Shown here: positions 34,781 through 43,261 of the stretch, in pieces
Layout of the letters: every line of letters starts with the position of its first letter
Position numbering within the stretch: the first letter of the stretch is position 1
Source: Pseudomonas sp. Gutcm_11s
Lineage (GTDB): Bacteria > Pseudomonadota > Gammaproteobacteria > Pseudomonadales > Pseudomonadaceae
Length of the DNA stretch: 64,000 bases
Assembly (NCBI RefSeq): GCF_028649395.1
Contig: NZ_JAQSUW010000016.1
Coordinates: 406,719 to 470,718, forward strand
Direction of reading: 5' to 3'
Made by a program: the position numbers and the translations under genes
Notes under the pieces: model-generated
The model's input: the letters and a program-made list of their open reading frames with translations, nothing else
Told to the model about the DNA's origin: nothing
Databases searched by the model: none

Positions 34781-35920
34781 ATGCGTTGGAAGAATGCCGC
34801 CGTGCTGGCCCTGGCCGTGATGGCCGTGGGTTGCAGCAGCAACAGCAAGAAGGAACTGCCGCCAAACGAGCTGCCGGACATCCAGGAAGAACTGACCCTG
34901 GACAAGCAGTGGAGCGTCTCCGTCGGTGATGGCCAGGGTGAGCTGTATAACCTGCTGACCCCAGCCGCCGATGGCGACCGCCTGTACGCCGCCGCCGCCG
35001 ATGGCGAAGTGGTTGCAGTGGATCGCCTGACCGGCGACAAGTTCTGGGAAGTGGATCTCGACCTGCCGGTATCCGGCGGTGTCGGCGCCGGCTACGGCCT
35101 GGTGCTGGTCGGCACCCTGAAAGGTGAAGTGATTGCCCTCGACGCCAGCACTGGCGAAGAGAAGTGGCGCGCCCGTGTTACCAGCGAAGTGCTGTCCGCC
35201 CCGGCCACCAACGGTGACGTGGTGGTAGTGCAGACCCAGGACGACCGCCTGATCGGCTTCGACGCCGTGACTGGCGCCCAGCGCTGGATCTACGAGAACA
35301 GCCCGGCCGTGTTGACCCTGCGTGGTACCAGTAGCCCAGTGATGACCAACCGCCTGGTAATGGCTGGCCTGTCTTCCGGCAAGGTCCTGGCGCTGGACGC
35401 CAGCCGCGGCATTCCGGTCTGGGAACAGCGCGTGGCCGTGCCGCAGGGTCGTTCCGAGCTGGAGCGCGTGGTCGACATCGACGGCAACCTGCTGCTCTCC
35501 GGTGGCACCCTGTACGTGGTTTCCTACCAGGGCAAGGTCGCGGCGATCGACGCCGAGAGCGGCCGTCCGCTGTGGAACCGTGATGCCTCCAGCTACGTGG
35601 GCCTGGCCCAGGGCTTCGGCAACGTCTACGTGAGCCAGGCCAACGGTGCCGTGGAGAGCGTCGACGAGCGCTCCAACTCCGCGCTGTGGAACAACGATGC
35701 CCTGCTGCGCCGCCAGCTGTCCGCGCCGGAGGTGTTCTCCAGCTACGTGGCGGTCGGTGACTTCGAGGGCTACCTGCACCTGCTGAGCCAGGTGGACGGT
35801 CACTTCGTCGGTCGCGAGAAGATCGACGGCGACGGCGTGCGTGTTCGCCCGCTGGTGATCGGTGACTGGATCTACGCCTACGGCAACAGCGGTAAGCTGG
35901 TTGGTCTGACCATCCGCTAA
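34781..35920 (+). CDS. bamB: outer membrane protein assembly factor BamB
   Basis: Lipoprotein of the BAM complex. 379 residues from ATG 34781; a GTG directly before it is another option. Lipobox AVMAVGC. Eight-bladed propeller of PQQ-like repeats, for example GEVIALDASTGEEKWRARV and GKVAAIDAESGRPLWNRD. Followed by a strong terminator. Confidence 0.96.
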   Translation: MRWKNAAVLALAVMAVGCSSNSKKELPPNELPDIQEELTLDKQWSVSVGDGQGELYNLLTPAADGDRLYAAAADGEVVAVDRLTGDKFWEVDLDLPVSGGVGAGYGLVLVGTLKGEVIALDASTGEEKWRARVTSEVLSAPATNGDVVVVQTQDDRLIGFDAVTGAQRWIYENSPAVLTLRGTSSPVMTNRLVMAGLSSGKVLALDASRGIPVWEQRVAVPQGRSELERVVDIDGNLLLSGGTLYVVSYQGKVAAIDAESGRPLWNRDASSYVGLAQGFGNVYVSQANGAVESVDERSNSALWNNDALLRRQLSAPEVFSSYVAVGDFEGYLHLLSQVDGHFVGREKIDGDGVRVRPLVIGDWIYAYGNSGKLVGLTIR

Positions 35921-35937
35921 GCTGTTCTGCAATGTCC

Positions 35938-35976
35938 GGCCGCTGCCGCTCGACGGCAGCGGCCTTTGTGTTTTTG
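35938..35976 (+). terminator. intrinsic terminator after bamB
   Basis: 11-bp perfect stem GGCCGCTGCCG / CGGCAGCGGCC, 5-base loop, then TTTGTGTTTTT. It ends the rlmN-to-bamB run, yet der starts only 12 bases later, so der must be reached by read-through or an internal promoter. Confidence 0.88.
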
Positions 35977-35987
35977 AGGAGGAGCCA

Positions 35988-37487
35988 ATGGTTCCGGTTA
36001 TCGCCCTGGTGGGCCGCCCCAACGTCGGCAAGTCGACGCTGTTCAACCGCCTGACCAAGACCCGCGACGCCATCGTGGCCGAATACGCGGGCCTGACCCG
36101 TGATCGCCAGTACGGCGAGGCCAAGTGGCAGGGGCGCACCTACATCGTCATCGATACCGGCGGCATCTCCGGCGACGAGGAGGGCATCGATGCGAAGATG
36201 GCCGAGCAGTCGCTGCAGGCCATCGAGGAAGCCGATGCCGTGCTGTTCATGGTCGACTCGCGCGCGGGCATGACCGCTGCCGACCAGATGATCGCCGAGC
36301 ACCTGCGCAAGCGGAACAAGCGCCGCTTCCTGATCGCCAACAAGGTCGATACCGTCGACCCGGACATCGCTCGCGCCGAGTTCAGCCCGCTGGGCCTGGG
36401 CGACGCCATGCCGATCGCCGCTGCCCACGGCCGTGGCGTCAGCCAGATGCTGGAAGCCGCGCTGGGCATCTTCCCGCGTGACGATGGCGAGCCAGAGCCG
36501 GTCGAAGGCGAGGAGGGCGCGGAGCCCCAGGTCGAAGAAGTGGTTGCCGAGGGCCAGGAAGCCAAGCGCATCCCTGGCCCGAGCGAGAAGGATGGCATCA
36601 AGATCGCCATCATCGGCCGCCCCAACGTCGGCAAGTCGACCCTGGTCAACCGCATGCTCGGCGAAGAGCGGGTCATCGTCTATGACCAGGCCGGCACCAC
36701 CCGCGACAGCATCTACATCCCGTTCGAGCGCGATGAAGAGAAGTACACCCTGATCGACACCGCCGGCGTGCGCCGCCGCGGCAAGATCTTCGAGGCCGTC
36801 GAGAAGTTCTCGGTGGTCAAGACCCTGCAGGCCATCCAGGACGCCAACGTGGTGGTCTTCGTGATGGACGCCCGCGAGGGCGTGGTCGAACACGACCTCA
36901 ACCTGCTCGGCTTCGTGCTGGAGACCGGCCGCGCGCTAGTCATCGCCCTTAACAAATGGGACGGCATGGAGCAGGGCGAGAAGGACTACGTAAAGACCGA
37001 GCTGGAGCGCCGGTTGATGTTCGTCGACTGGGCGGACATCCACTTCATCTCCGCCAAGCACGGCACCGGCGTCGGCCACCTGTACAAGTCGGTACAGACC
37101 GCCTTCAAGGCTGCCGTCACCCGCTGGCCGACCAACCGCCTGACGCAGATCCTCGAGGACTGCGTGCAGGAGCACCAGCCGCCGACCGTCAACGGCCGCC
37201 GCATCAAGCTGCGCTATGCCCACCTCGGTGGTGCCAACCCGCCGCTGATCGTGATCCACGGCAACCAGGTGGATTCGGTACCGAAGACCTACACACGCTA
37301 CCTGGAAAACACCTACCGCCGCGTGCTCAAGCTGGTCGGTACGCCGATCCGCATCGAATACAAAGGCGGCGAGAACCCCTACGAGGGCAAGAAGAACAAG
37401 CTCACCGAGCGCCAGGTGAACCGCAAGAAACGCCTGATGAGCCACCACAAGAAGGCCGAGAAGAAGCGCAAGGACAAGAAGCGCTGA
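35988..37487 (+). CDS. der: ribosome assembly GTPase Der (EngA)
   Basis: Double GTPase needed for 50S assembly. 499 residues. Two G domains: GRPNVGKST at about 9 and again at about 210, with DTGG/DTAG and NKVD/NKWD switches. An acidic insert between them (about 163-190) is longer than in E. coli. KH-like C-terminal domain, ending in a Lys-rich tail (KKAEKKRKDKKR). GAGGAG precedes the start. Confidence 0.97.
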   Translation: MVPVIALVGRPNVGKSTLFNRLTKTRDAIVAEYAGLTRDRQYGEAKWQGRTYIVIDTGGISGDEEGIDAKMAEQSLQAIEEADAVLFMVDSRAGMTAADQMIAEHLRKRNKRRFLIANKVDTVDPDIARAEFSPLGLGDAMPIAAAHGRGVSQMLEAALGIFPRDDGEPEPVEGEEGAEPQVEEVVAEGQEAKRIPGPSEKDGIKIAIIGRPNVGKSTLVNRMLGEERVIVYDQAGTTRDSIYIPFERDEEKYTLIDTAGVRRRGKIFEAVEKFSVVKTLQAIQDANVVVFVMDAREGVVEHDLNLLGFVLETGRALVIALNKWDGMEQGEKDYVKTELERRLMFVDWADIHFISAKHGTGVGHLYKSVQTAFKAAVTRWPTNRLTQILEDCVQEHQPPTVNGRRIKLRYAHLGGANPPLIVIHGNQVDSVPKTYTRYLENTYRRVLKLVGTPIRIEYKGGENPYEGKKNKLTERQVNRKKRLMSHHKKAEKKRKDKKR

Positions 37488-37504
37488 TTCACGCGCGTTC
37501 CAGA

Positions 37505-37540
37505 CAAAGGCGCAGCAGCTTCGGCACCTGCGCCTTTTTC
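37505..37540 (+). terminator. intrinsic terminator after der
   Basis: AAAGGCGCAG / CTGCGCCTTT stem with a 12-base loop and a T-run, 18 bases after the der stop. Confidence 0.9.
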
Positions 37541-37615
37541 ATTGGTGCCGCTGCTGCATCCTGAGCGGGCCATCGGCTATCCTCGCGGCTCGCACCATGC
37601 CAGCAGGAAGTCCCG

Positions 37616-38764
37616 ATGCTCGCCAGCAAGCTGCCCAATGTCGGCACCACCATCTTCACCCGCATGTCCCAGCTCGCCGCGGAAGTCGGCGCCATCAACC
37701 TGTCCCAGGGGTTCCCCGACTTCGACGGCCCGCAGGCCCTGCGTGAGGCCGTGGCCCGCCATGTGCTGGAGGGGCGCAACCAGTACTCGCCGATGACCGG
37801 CCTACCGAGCCTGCGCCAGCAGGTGGCGGCCAAGATCGCGCGCAGCTACGGCGTGCAGCGCGATGCCGACAGCGAGATCACCATCACCCCCGGCGCTACC
37901 GAAGCGATCTTCTGCGCGGTGCAGGCGCTGATCCATCCGGGCGACGAAGCCATCGTCCTCGACCCCTGCTACGACAGCTACGAGCCCTCGGTGGAGCTGG
38001 CCGGCGGCCGCTGCGTGCATGTGCCGCTGGCCCTGCCGGACTTCGCCGTGGACTGGCAGCGCCTGGCTGACACCATCACCGAACGTACCCGCCTGATCTT
38101 CATCAACTCGCCGCACAACCCCAGTGGCGCGCTGCTTAGCCGGGCCGACCTCGACCAACTGGCGGCGCTGATCCGCGGCCGCGATATCCACATCATCAGC
38201 GACGAGGTCTACGAGCACCTGATCTTCGATGGCGCCCGCCACGCCAGCGTGCTGGCCCACGAGGAGCTGTACACGCGGGCCTTCGTTGTCAGCTCGTTCG
38301 GCAAGACCTACCACGTCACCGGCTGGAAGACCGGCTACGTGGTGGCGCCGCCGGCGTTGACCGCCGAGCTGCGCAAGATCCACCAGTACGTGAACTTCTG
38401 CGGCGTGACCCCCCTGCAGCACGCCCTGGCTGATTTCATGGCATCCAATCCCGAGCACGTCGAGGAGCTGCCGGCCTTCTACCAGGCCAAGCGCGACCTG
38501 TTCTGCGATCTGCTGGCCGATTCGCGCTTCCGCTTTACCCGTGCGCCCGGCACCTACTTCCAGCTGGCCGACTACTCGGCGATCCGCCCGGACCTGGACG
38601 ACGTGGCCATGGCCGAATGGCTGACCCGCGAGCACGGCGTGGCGGCGATCCCGGTGTCGGTGTTCTACCAGCAGGCCCCGAGCGAGATGCGCCTGGTGCG
38701 CTTCTGCTTCGCCAAACGCGAGGAGACGCTGCGCCTGGCAGCGGAAAAACTATGCGCGATTTGA
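37616..38764 (+). CDS. PLP aminotransferase, methionine/glutamine type (YbdL/MtnE-like)
   Basis: Fold type I aminotransferase, 382 residues. N-terminus KLPNVGTTIFTRMSQLAAE and INLSQGFPDFDGP are typical of the methionine- or glutamine-using keto acid aminotransferases (YbdL, kynurenine aminotransferase group). PLP lysine is at about 230 (SFGKTYHVTGWKTGY), with NSPHNPSG for phosphate binding. Its last 13 bases overlap an omega-amidase gene, which suggests the transaminase/omega-amidase pathway: transamination with glutamine or methionine, then hydrolysis of the ketoglutaramate product. The exact substrate is inferred. Confidence 0.9.
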   Translation: MLASKLPNVGTTIFTRMSQLAAEVGAINLSQGFPDFDGPQALREAVARHVLEGRNQYSPMTGLPSLRQQVAAKIARSYGVQRDADSEITITPGATEAIFCAVQALIHPGDEAIVLDPCYDSYEPSVELAGGRCVHVPLALPDFAVDWQRLADTITERTRLIFINSPHNPSGALLSRADLDQLAALIRGRDIHIISDEVYEHLIFDGARHASVLAHEELYTRAFVVSSFGKTYHVTGWKTGYVVAPPALTAELRKIHQYVNFCGVTPLQHALADFMASNPEHVEELPAFYQAKRDLFCDLLADSRFRFTRAPGTYFQLADYSAIRPDLDDVAMAEWLTREHGVAAIPVSVFYQQAPSEMRLVRFCFAKREETLRLAAEKLCAI

Positions 38765-39549
38765 GCCAGCTGCCCGACCTCGAACTGGCGCTGATCCAGA
38801 GCGAGCTGGACTGGCACGACGCTGCTGCCAACCGCGCGCGCTTCGAGCCGCTACTGGAACAGGCGCGTGGCGCCGACCTAGTGGTGCTGCCGGAAATGTT
38901 CAGCACCGGCTTCTCCATGCACTCGGCCGAGCTGGCCGAGCCCGAGAATGGCCCGACCACGGTCTGGCTGCGCGAGCAGGCCCAACGTATCGGTGCGGTA
39001 GTCACCGGCAGCCTGATCATCCAGGCCGCCGATGGCAGCTACCGCAATCGCCTGCTGTGGGCGCGCCCGGATGGTTCGCTTGCCCACTACGACAAGCGTC
39101 ACCTGTTCCGCATGGCCGGCGAGCACAAGCACTACAGCGCCGGCGAGGAGCAGGTACTGCTGGAAGTGAAGGGTTGGCAGGTGCGTCCGCTGATCTGCTA
39201 CGACCTGCGCTTCCCGGTGTGGAGCCGCGACCCGCAGAACACTGATCTGCTGCTCTATACCGCCAACTGGCCGGGCTCGCGCCGCCACCACTGGAACCGC
39301 CTGCTGCCGGCGCGGGCCATCGAGAACCTGTGCTACGTGGCCGCGGTGAACCGCATCGGCAGCGACGGCAATGGCCATCCCTACAGTGGCGACAGCCAGG
39401 TGCTGGACTTCCAGGGCGAAGCCCTGCTGGCACCAGGCGATGCCGCCGGCGTGTTCCGCGTGCGCCTGTCGGCCTGCGAACTGGCGGCCTATCGGCAGCG
39501 CTTCCCGGCCAACCTGGACGCCGATACGTTCTACCTCGACCCCCACTGA
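38752..39549 (+). CDS. omega-amidase / carbon-nitrogen hydrolase (YafV-like)
   Basis: Nitrilase-superfamily amidase of 265 residues from ATG 38752, which overlaps the aminotransferase end. The catalytic triad is visible: Glu48 (VVLPEMF), Lys115 (YDKRHLF) and Cys149 (RPLICYDLRFPVW). The close match to YafV-type omega-amidases and the coupling suggest hydrolysis of 2-oxoglutaramate or 2-oxosuccinamate. Other small amides cannot be excluded. Confidence 0.92.
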   Translation: MRDLSQLPDLELALIQSELDWHDAAANRARFEPLLEQARGADLVVLPEMFSTGFSMHSAELAEPENGPTTVWLREQAQRIGAVVTGSLIIQAADGSYRNRLLWARPDGSLAHYDKRHLFRMAGEHKHYSAGEEQVLLEVKGWQVRPLICYDLRFPVWSRDPQNTDLLLYTANWPGSRRHHWNRLLPARAIENLCYVAAVNRIGSDGNGHPYSGDSQVLDFQGEALLAPGDAAGVFRVRLSACELAAYRQRFPANLDADTFYLDPH

Positions 39550-39558
39550 TCCGGAGCT

Positions 39559-40011
39559 ATGCGCATGGAAGCCAATCACGACAATCCCTATCGCGCGCCC
39601 GATGCCGAGTTGCTCGCCGGCGAGAACCTCGTCGTCGGCGCGCTCTACCGGATGAGCGCCGTCGGTATCGCGACCTTCTTCGGTACGCCGCTGGCCGGTG
39701 CCTTCATCATCGCCCACAACCTGCGCGCCTTTGGCCGCGGCGAGCAGGTGCGCAGCGCCTGGGGCATGGGCCTCGGTATCTTCGTGGCGTTCATGCTGGT
39801 CGGTTACTGGCTGCCGGAGGGCGCTGGCGGCGTCGGCATGACTGTCGCGCAGGTCTTCACCATGCACTACTACGCCAAGAACCTGTTCGGCGATGCGGTG
39901 GCGGGGCACGGTGGCCCGTTCCTGTCCAACTGGCGGGCCTTTGGCATCTCGCTGCTGTTCCTGGTCGCCGTGATAGTGGTGTTGATCCCCATCGGCCTGC
40001 TGCTGGTCTGA
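39559..40011 (+). CDS. uncharacterised small membrane protein
   Basis: 150 residues, no recognised family. After a polar N-terminus (NPYRAPDAELL) there are about three hydrophobic segments: 33-54, 70-85 and 128-149. It starts 9 bases after the amidase gene and is probably read with it. The ATG at 39565 (MEANHDNPYRAP) is an alternative start. Confidence 0.75.
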   Translation: MRMEANHDNPYRAPDAELLAGENLVVGALYRMSAVGIATFFGTPLAGAFIIAHNLRAFGRGEQVRSAWGMGLGIFVAFMLVGYWLPEGAGGVGMTVAQVFTMHYYAKNLFGDAVAGHGGPFLSNWRAFGISLLFLVAVIVVLIPIGLLLV

Positions 40012-40018
40012 GTGGCCA

Positions 40019-40048
40019 GAAAAAAGCCCGCCAATCGGCGGGCTTTTC
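40019..40048. terminator. bidirectional terminator between small membrane protein and alcohol dehydrogenase
   Basis: GCCCGCC AATC GGCGGGC with A-run and T-run on the two sides; serves both convergent genes. Confidence 0.92.
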
Positions 40049-40061
40049 CATGCGCGTGAGG

Positions 40062-41117
40062 TTATTGGCCGAGCTTGGCCATATCGATCACGAAGCGGTA
40101 CTTCACATCGCTCTTGAGCATGCGCTCGTAGGCCTGGTTGATCGACTGCATGGGGATCATCTCGATGTCCGAGACGATGTTGTGCGCGGCGCAGAAGTCG
40201 AGCATCTCCTGGGTCTCGGCGATGCCGCCGATCAGCGAGCCGGCGATGCGGCGGCGCTTGAAAATCAGCCCGAACACATCCGCCGGCGGGTGCGGCGAGT
40301 CCGGCGCGCCGACCAGGCACAGGGTGGCGTCGCGCTTGAGCAGGTTGAGGAAGGGGTTGAGGTCGTGCGGTGCGGCCACGGTGTTGAGGATGAAGTCGAA
40401 GCTGCCGGCATGGGCGGCCATTTCCTCGGCATTCTTCGACACCACCACTTCGCTGGCGCCCAGGCGCAGGGCGTCCTCGCGCTTGTTCGGCGAGGTGGTG
40501 AACAGCACCACGCGGGCGCCCATGGCTGCGGCGATCTTCACGCCCATGTGGCCGAGCCCACCCAGGCCGACGATGCCGACCTTCTGCCCCGGGCCGACAT
40601 TCCACTGGCGCAGCGGCGAATAGGTAGTGATGCCGGCGCACAGCAGCGGTGCTACGGCGGCCAGCTGGGCGCTGTCGGTATGGCTGATGCGCAGGACGAA
40701 GCGTTGGTCGACCACGATGTGCTGGGAATAGCCACCAAAGGTGTTCTCGCCGCCGAACACCGGACCGTTGTAGGTGCCGGTGAAGCCGCTCTCGCAGTAC
40801 TGCTCCAGGCTCTCGCCGCAGGAGGCGCAATGCCGGCAGCTGTCGACCATGCAGCCGACGCCGGCAACGTCGCCGACCTTGAATTTGGTGACGTTGCTAC
40901 CGACGGCCGTGACCTTGCCGACGATCTCGTGGCCCGGCACCGAGGGGTAGAGGGTGTTGTTCCACTCGTTGCGCGCGGTGTGCAGATCGGAGTGGCAGAC
41001 GCCGCAGTAGAGAATGTCGATGGCTACATCGTCCGGGCCGACGGCGCGGCGCTGGATTTCCACCGGGGCCAGCGGGGTATGTGGCGCCTGGGCGGCGAAG
41101 GCGAGGGTCTTGCTCAT
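40062..41117 (-). CDS. zinc- and NADP-dependent alcohol dehydrogenase (YahK/CAD type)
   Basis: 351 residues from ATG 41117 with a GGAG upstream; the frame extends further but without a start signal. Catalytic zinc: Cys41 and His42 in CGVCHSDLH, with GHEIVGKV. Four structural zinc cysteines lie in the DSCRHCASCGESLEQYC region. Nucleotide site GLGGLGHMGVKIA, then FTTSPNKRE, a Ser/Lys pattern favouring NADPH. Broad aldehyde reductase activity is usual. Ends at a bidirectional terminator. Confidence 0.93.
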   Translation of the reverse strand: MSKTLAFAAQAPHTPLAPVEIQRRAVGPDDVAIDILYCGVCHSDLHTARNEWNNTLYPSVPGHEIVGKVTAVGSNVTKFKVGDVAGVGCMVDSCRHCASCGESLEQYCESGFTGTYNGPVFGGENTFGGYSQHIVVDQRFVLRISHTDSAQLAAVAPLLCAGITTYSPLRQWNVGPGQKVGIVGLGGLGHMGVKIAAAMGARVVLFTTSPNKREDALRLGASEVVVSKNAEEMAAHAGSFDFILNTVAAPHDLNPFLNLLKRDATLCLVGAPDSPHPPADVFGLIFKRRRIAGSLIGGIAETQEMLDFCAAHNIVSDIEMIPMQSINQAYERMLKSDVKYRFVIDMAKLGQ

Positions 41118-41245
41118 GGAGTTCTCCCGAAGCGGATCAGTAAACGCAGGAGAGAGTAGAGCGCGGGTGTGACAGGCAGCTTGCCCAATACTGCCGGATG
41201 CATGCCCAGAGGTGCGGAACTGGGACTGTCGCGTGGGCAGAAACG

Positions 41246-41273
41246 AAAACGCCGGGCAGTGCCCGGCGTTTTC
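41246..41273 (-). terminator. intrinsic terminator after leuA
   Basis: AACGCCGGGC / GCCCGGCGTT perfect 10-bp stem with a 2-base loop centre, followed on the minus strand by TTTCGTTT; 17 bases after the leuA stop. Confidence 0.88.
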
Positions 41274-41289
41274 ATTCACGGCTAAGCGA

Positions 41290-42960
41290 TCAGGCGGCCT
41301 GGGCCTCGGCCTGCTCCAGGGCGCGGTTGAGCGCACTGAACAGGGCGCGGAAGGTCGCGGTGGTCAGGTTCTCGTCGATGCCGATGCCGTGCAGCGGGCG
41401 GCCACCGTTCAGGCGTACCTCGATATAGGCCACGGCCTGGGCATTGGTGCCGGCGCTGATGGCGTGCTCGTGGTAGTCCATGATCTCGATGTTCTGCGGC
41501 AGGGCGGCGACCAGCGCCTCCAGCGGGCCCTTGCCGGTGCCGTGCTTGCGGCGCACTTCGCCGTTATGGGTGACATCGACGTCGACGGTGCAGATGCCGT
41601 TCTCTTCCTGCAGGCGATGGCCCTTGAGCACATACGGGCTGTCGGCCTGCAGGTACTCGCTCTGCAGCAGGCCGTAGATCTGCTGGGCGGTCATCTCCAG
41701 GCCGAGGCGGTCGGTCTCGCGCTGTACCACCTGGCTGAACTCGATCTGCATGCGGCGCGGCAGGCTGATGCCGTATTCCTGCTCGAGCAGGAAGGTGATG
41801 CCGCCCTTGCCGGACTGGCTGTTGACGCGGATCACGGCTTCATAGTCGCGGCCGATGTCGGCCGGGTCGATCGGCAGGTACGGCACTTCCCAGACGCCTT
41901 CCGGGTCCTGCTGGGCGAAGCCCTTGCGGATCGCGTCCTGGTGCGAGCCGGAGAAGGCGGTGTGCACCAGATCGCCGACGTACGGATGACGCGGGTGCAC
42001 CGGCAGCTGGTTGCACTCTTCCACCACCTTGCGCACGGCATCGATGTCGGAGAAGTCCAGCTCGGGGTCGACGCCCTGGGTGTAGAGGTTGAGAGCCAGG
42101 GTCACCAGGCAGACGTTGCCGGTACGCTCGCCGTTGCCGAACAGGCAGCCTTCCACGCGGTCGGCACCGGCCATCACGGCCAGTTCCGAGGCGGCTACGC
42201 CGGTGCCACGGTCGTTGTGGGTGTGCACGCTGATCAGCACGCTGTCACGGCGGGCGACGTGGCGGCCGAACCACTCGATCTGGTCGGCGTAGTTGTTCGG
42301 CGTGGCGCACTCGATGGTGGCCGGCAGGTTGAGGATCAGCTTCTGCGCCGGGGTCGGCTCGAATACGCCGATCACCGCGTTGCACACCTCGACGGCGAAG
42401 TCGATTTCGGTGGAGCTGAACACTTCCGGCGAGTACTCGAAGCCCCACTGGGTTTCCGGCTGGGCGGCGGCCAGGCGCTTGATGATCCGCGCGGCGCTGG
42501 TGGCGATCTCGACCACACCGGCCTTGTCCTGGTTGAAGACGATGCGGCGGAAGCTCGGCGCGGTGGCGTTGTAGTAGTGGACGATGGCCTTCTTGGCGCC
42601 CTTGAGCGACTCGAAGGTGCGGGTGATCAGGTCCTCGCGGGCCTGGGTCAGCACCTGGATGGTCACGTCGTCAGGGATGTGGCCGCCCTCGATCAGCTCG
42701 CGGACGAAGTCGAAGTCGGTCTGCGAGGCGGACGGGAAGCCCACTTCGATTTCCTTCAGGCCCACGGCGACCAGGCACTTGAAGAAGCGCATCTTCTTCT
42801 CGGCGTCCATCGGCTCGATCAGCGACTGGTTGCCGTCGCGCAGGTCGGTGGACAGCCAGATCGGCGCCTTGTCGATGATCTGGTCGGGCCAGGTGCGGTC
42901 GGGGAGCTGCACCTGGGTGAACGGGCGGTACTTCTTCGAAGGGTTCTTGAGCATGGTCAT
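41290..42960 (-). CDS. leuA: 2-isopropylmalate synthase
   Basis: First committed step of leucine synthesis. 556 residues from ATG 42960 (MTMLKNPSKKYRPF), the long LeuA type 2 form. Catalytic barrel: DLRDGNQSLIEPM and the metal site HTHNDRGTGVAASELA. The C-terminal LeuA dimer domain (about 430-550) normally binds leucine for feedback inhibition. AAGGA lies eight bases before the start. A leucine-rich short reading frame precedes it (43031-43108), which may control it. leuA is not next to leuBCD here. Confidence 0.96.
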   Translation of the reverse strand: MTMLKNPSKKYRPFTQVQLPDRTWPDQIIDKAPIWLSTDLRDGNQSLIEPMDAEKKMRFFKCLVAVGLKEIEVGFPSASQTDFDFVRELIEGGHIPDDVTIQVLTQAREDLITRTFESLKGAKKAIVHYYNATAPSFRRIVFNQDKAGVVEIATSAARIIKRLAAAQPETQWGFEYSPEVFSSTEIDFAVEVCNAVIGVFEPTPAQKLILNLPATIECATPNNYADQIEWFGRHVARRDSVLISVHTHNDRGTGVAASELAVMAGADRVEGCLFGNGERTGNVCLVTLALNLYTQGVDPELDFSDIDAVRKVVEECNQLPVHPRHPYVGDLVHTAFSGSHQDAIRKGFAQQDPEGVWEVPYLPIDPADIGRDYEAVIRVNSQSGKGGITFLLEQEYGISLPRRMQIEFSQVVQRETDRLGLEMTAQQIYGLLQSEYLQADSPYVLKGHRLQEENGICTVDVDVTHNGEVRRKHGTGKGPLEALVAALPQNIEIMDYHEHAISAGTNAQAVAYIEVRLNGGRPLHGIGIDENLTTATFRALFSALNRALEQAEAQAA

Positions 42961-43030
42961 CGGGGTAATCCTTGGGTCGGCGGCAGGCCGGGCGAATCGC
43001 GAAATCGAGGGTGTGCGTCGGAGGCGGGAT

Positions 43031-43108
43031 TCAGCCACGCAGTCGTGGGCTGACCAGGCGTAGGCAGGCGTGTTGACGCAGCAGGATGAGGGTGTGGGCA
43101 GTGTTCAT
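43031..43108 (-). CDS. candidate leucine-rich leader peptide upstream of leuA
   Basis: 25 codons starting MNTAHTLILLRQ and ending PRLRG-stop, with six leucines (codons ctc, ctg, ctg, cta, ctg, ctg), including an L-I-L-L cluster. A very good ribosome site, AAGGTGGA, lies 5 bases before the ATG, which is better than the site of leuA itself. It ends 70 bases before leuA, in another frame. No T-run terminator is visible between it and leuA, so if it regulates, the mechanism may be translational or rho-dependent and not classical attenuation. It is too short to be found by ordinary gene calling. Translation is inferred. Confidence 0.6.
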   Translation of the reverse strand: MNTAHTLILLRQHACLRLVSPRLRG

Positions 43109-43152
43109 GGGGTCCACCTTAAAGAGCGAGGTGAAAGCTGGCAATAGTTAAG

Positions 43153-43198
43153 GAAAAAACGCCAGTGGATGCTGTGAGCATCTCAAAGGCGTTTTTTT
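43153..43198 (-). terminator. terminator after the MscS-family gene
   Basis: AAAAACGCC and GGCGTTTTT pair as an outer stem and GATGCT/AGCATC as an inner stem, with a 6-T run on the minus strand. It lies between the channel gene and the leuA leader; the leuA promoter must fit within or just after it. It may also work on the plus strand. Confidence 0.85.
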
Positions 43199-43261
43199 AT
43201 TGCCGAAAAACAATATTCGGCGAGATTTTATTGCCTGGCATTGGCGGCTGCGGCCAGCCAC

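Noticed and set aside
39330..41159. 609-codon plus-strand frame across the amidase, small membrane protein and dehydrogenase
   Set aside because: Spans several genes, including antisense to the dehydrogenase, and carries the shared terminator at 40019-40048 inside it.
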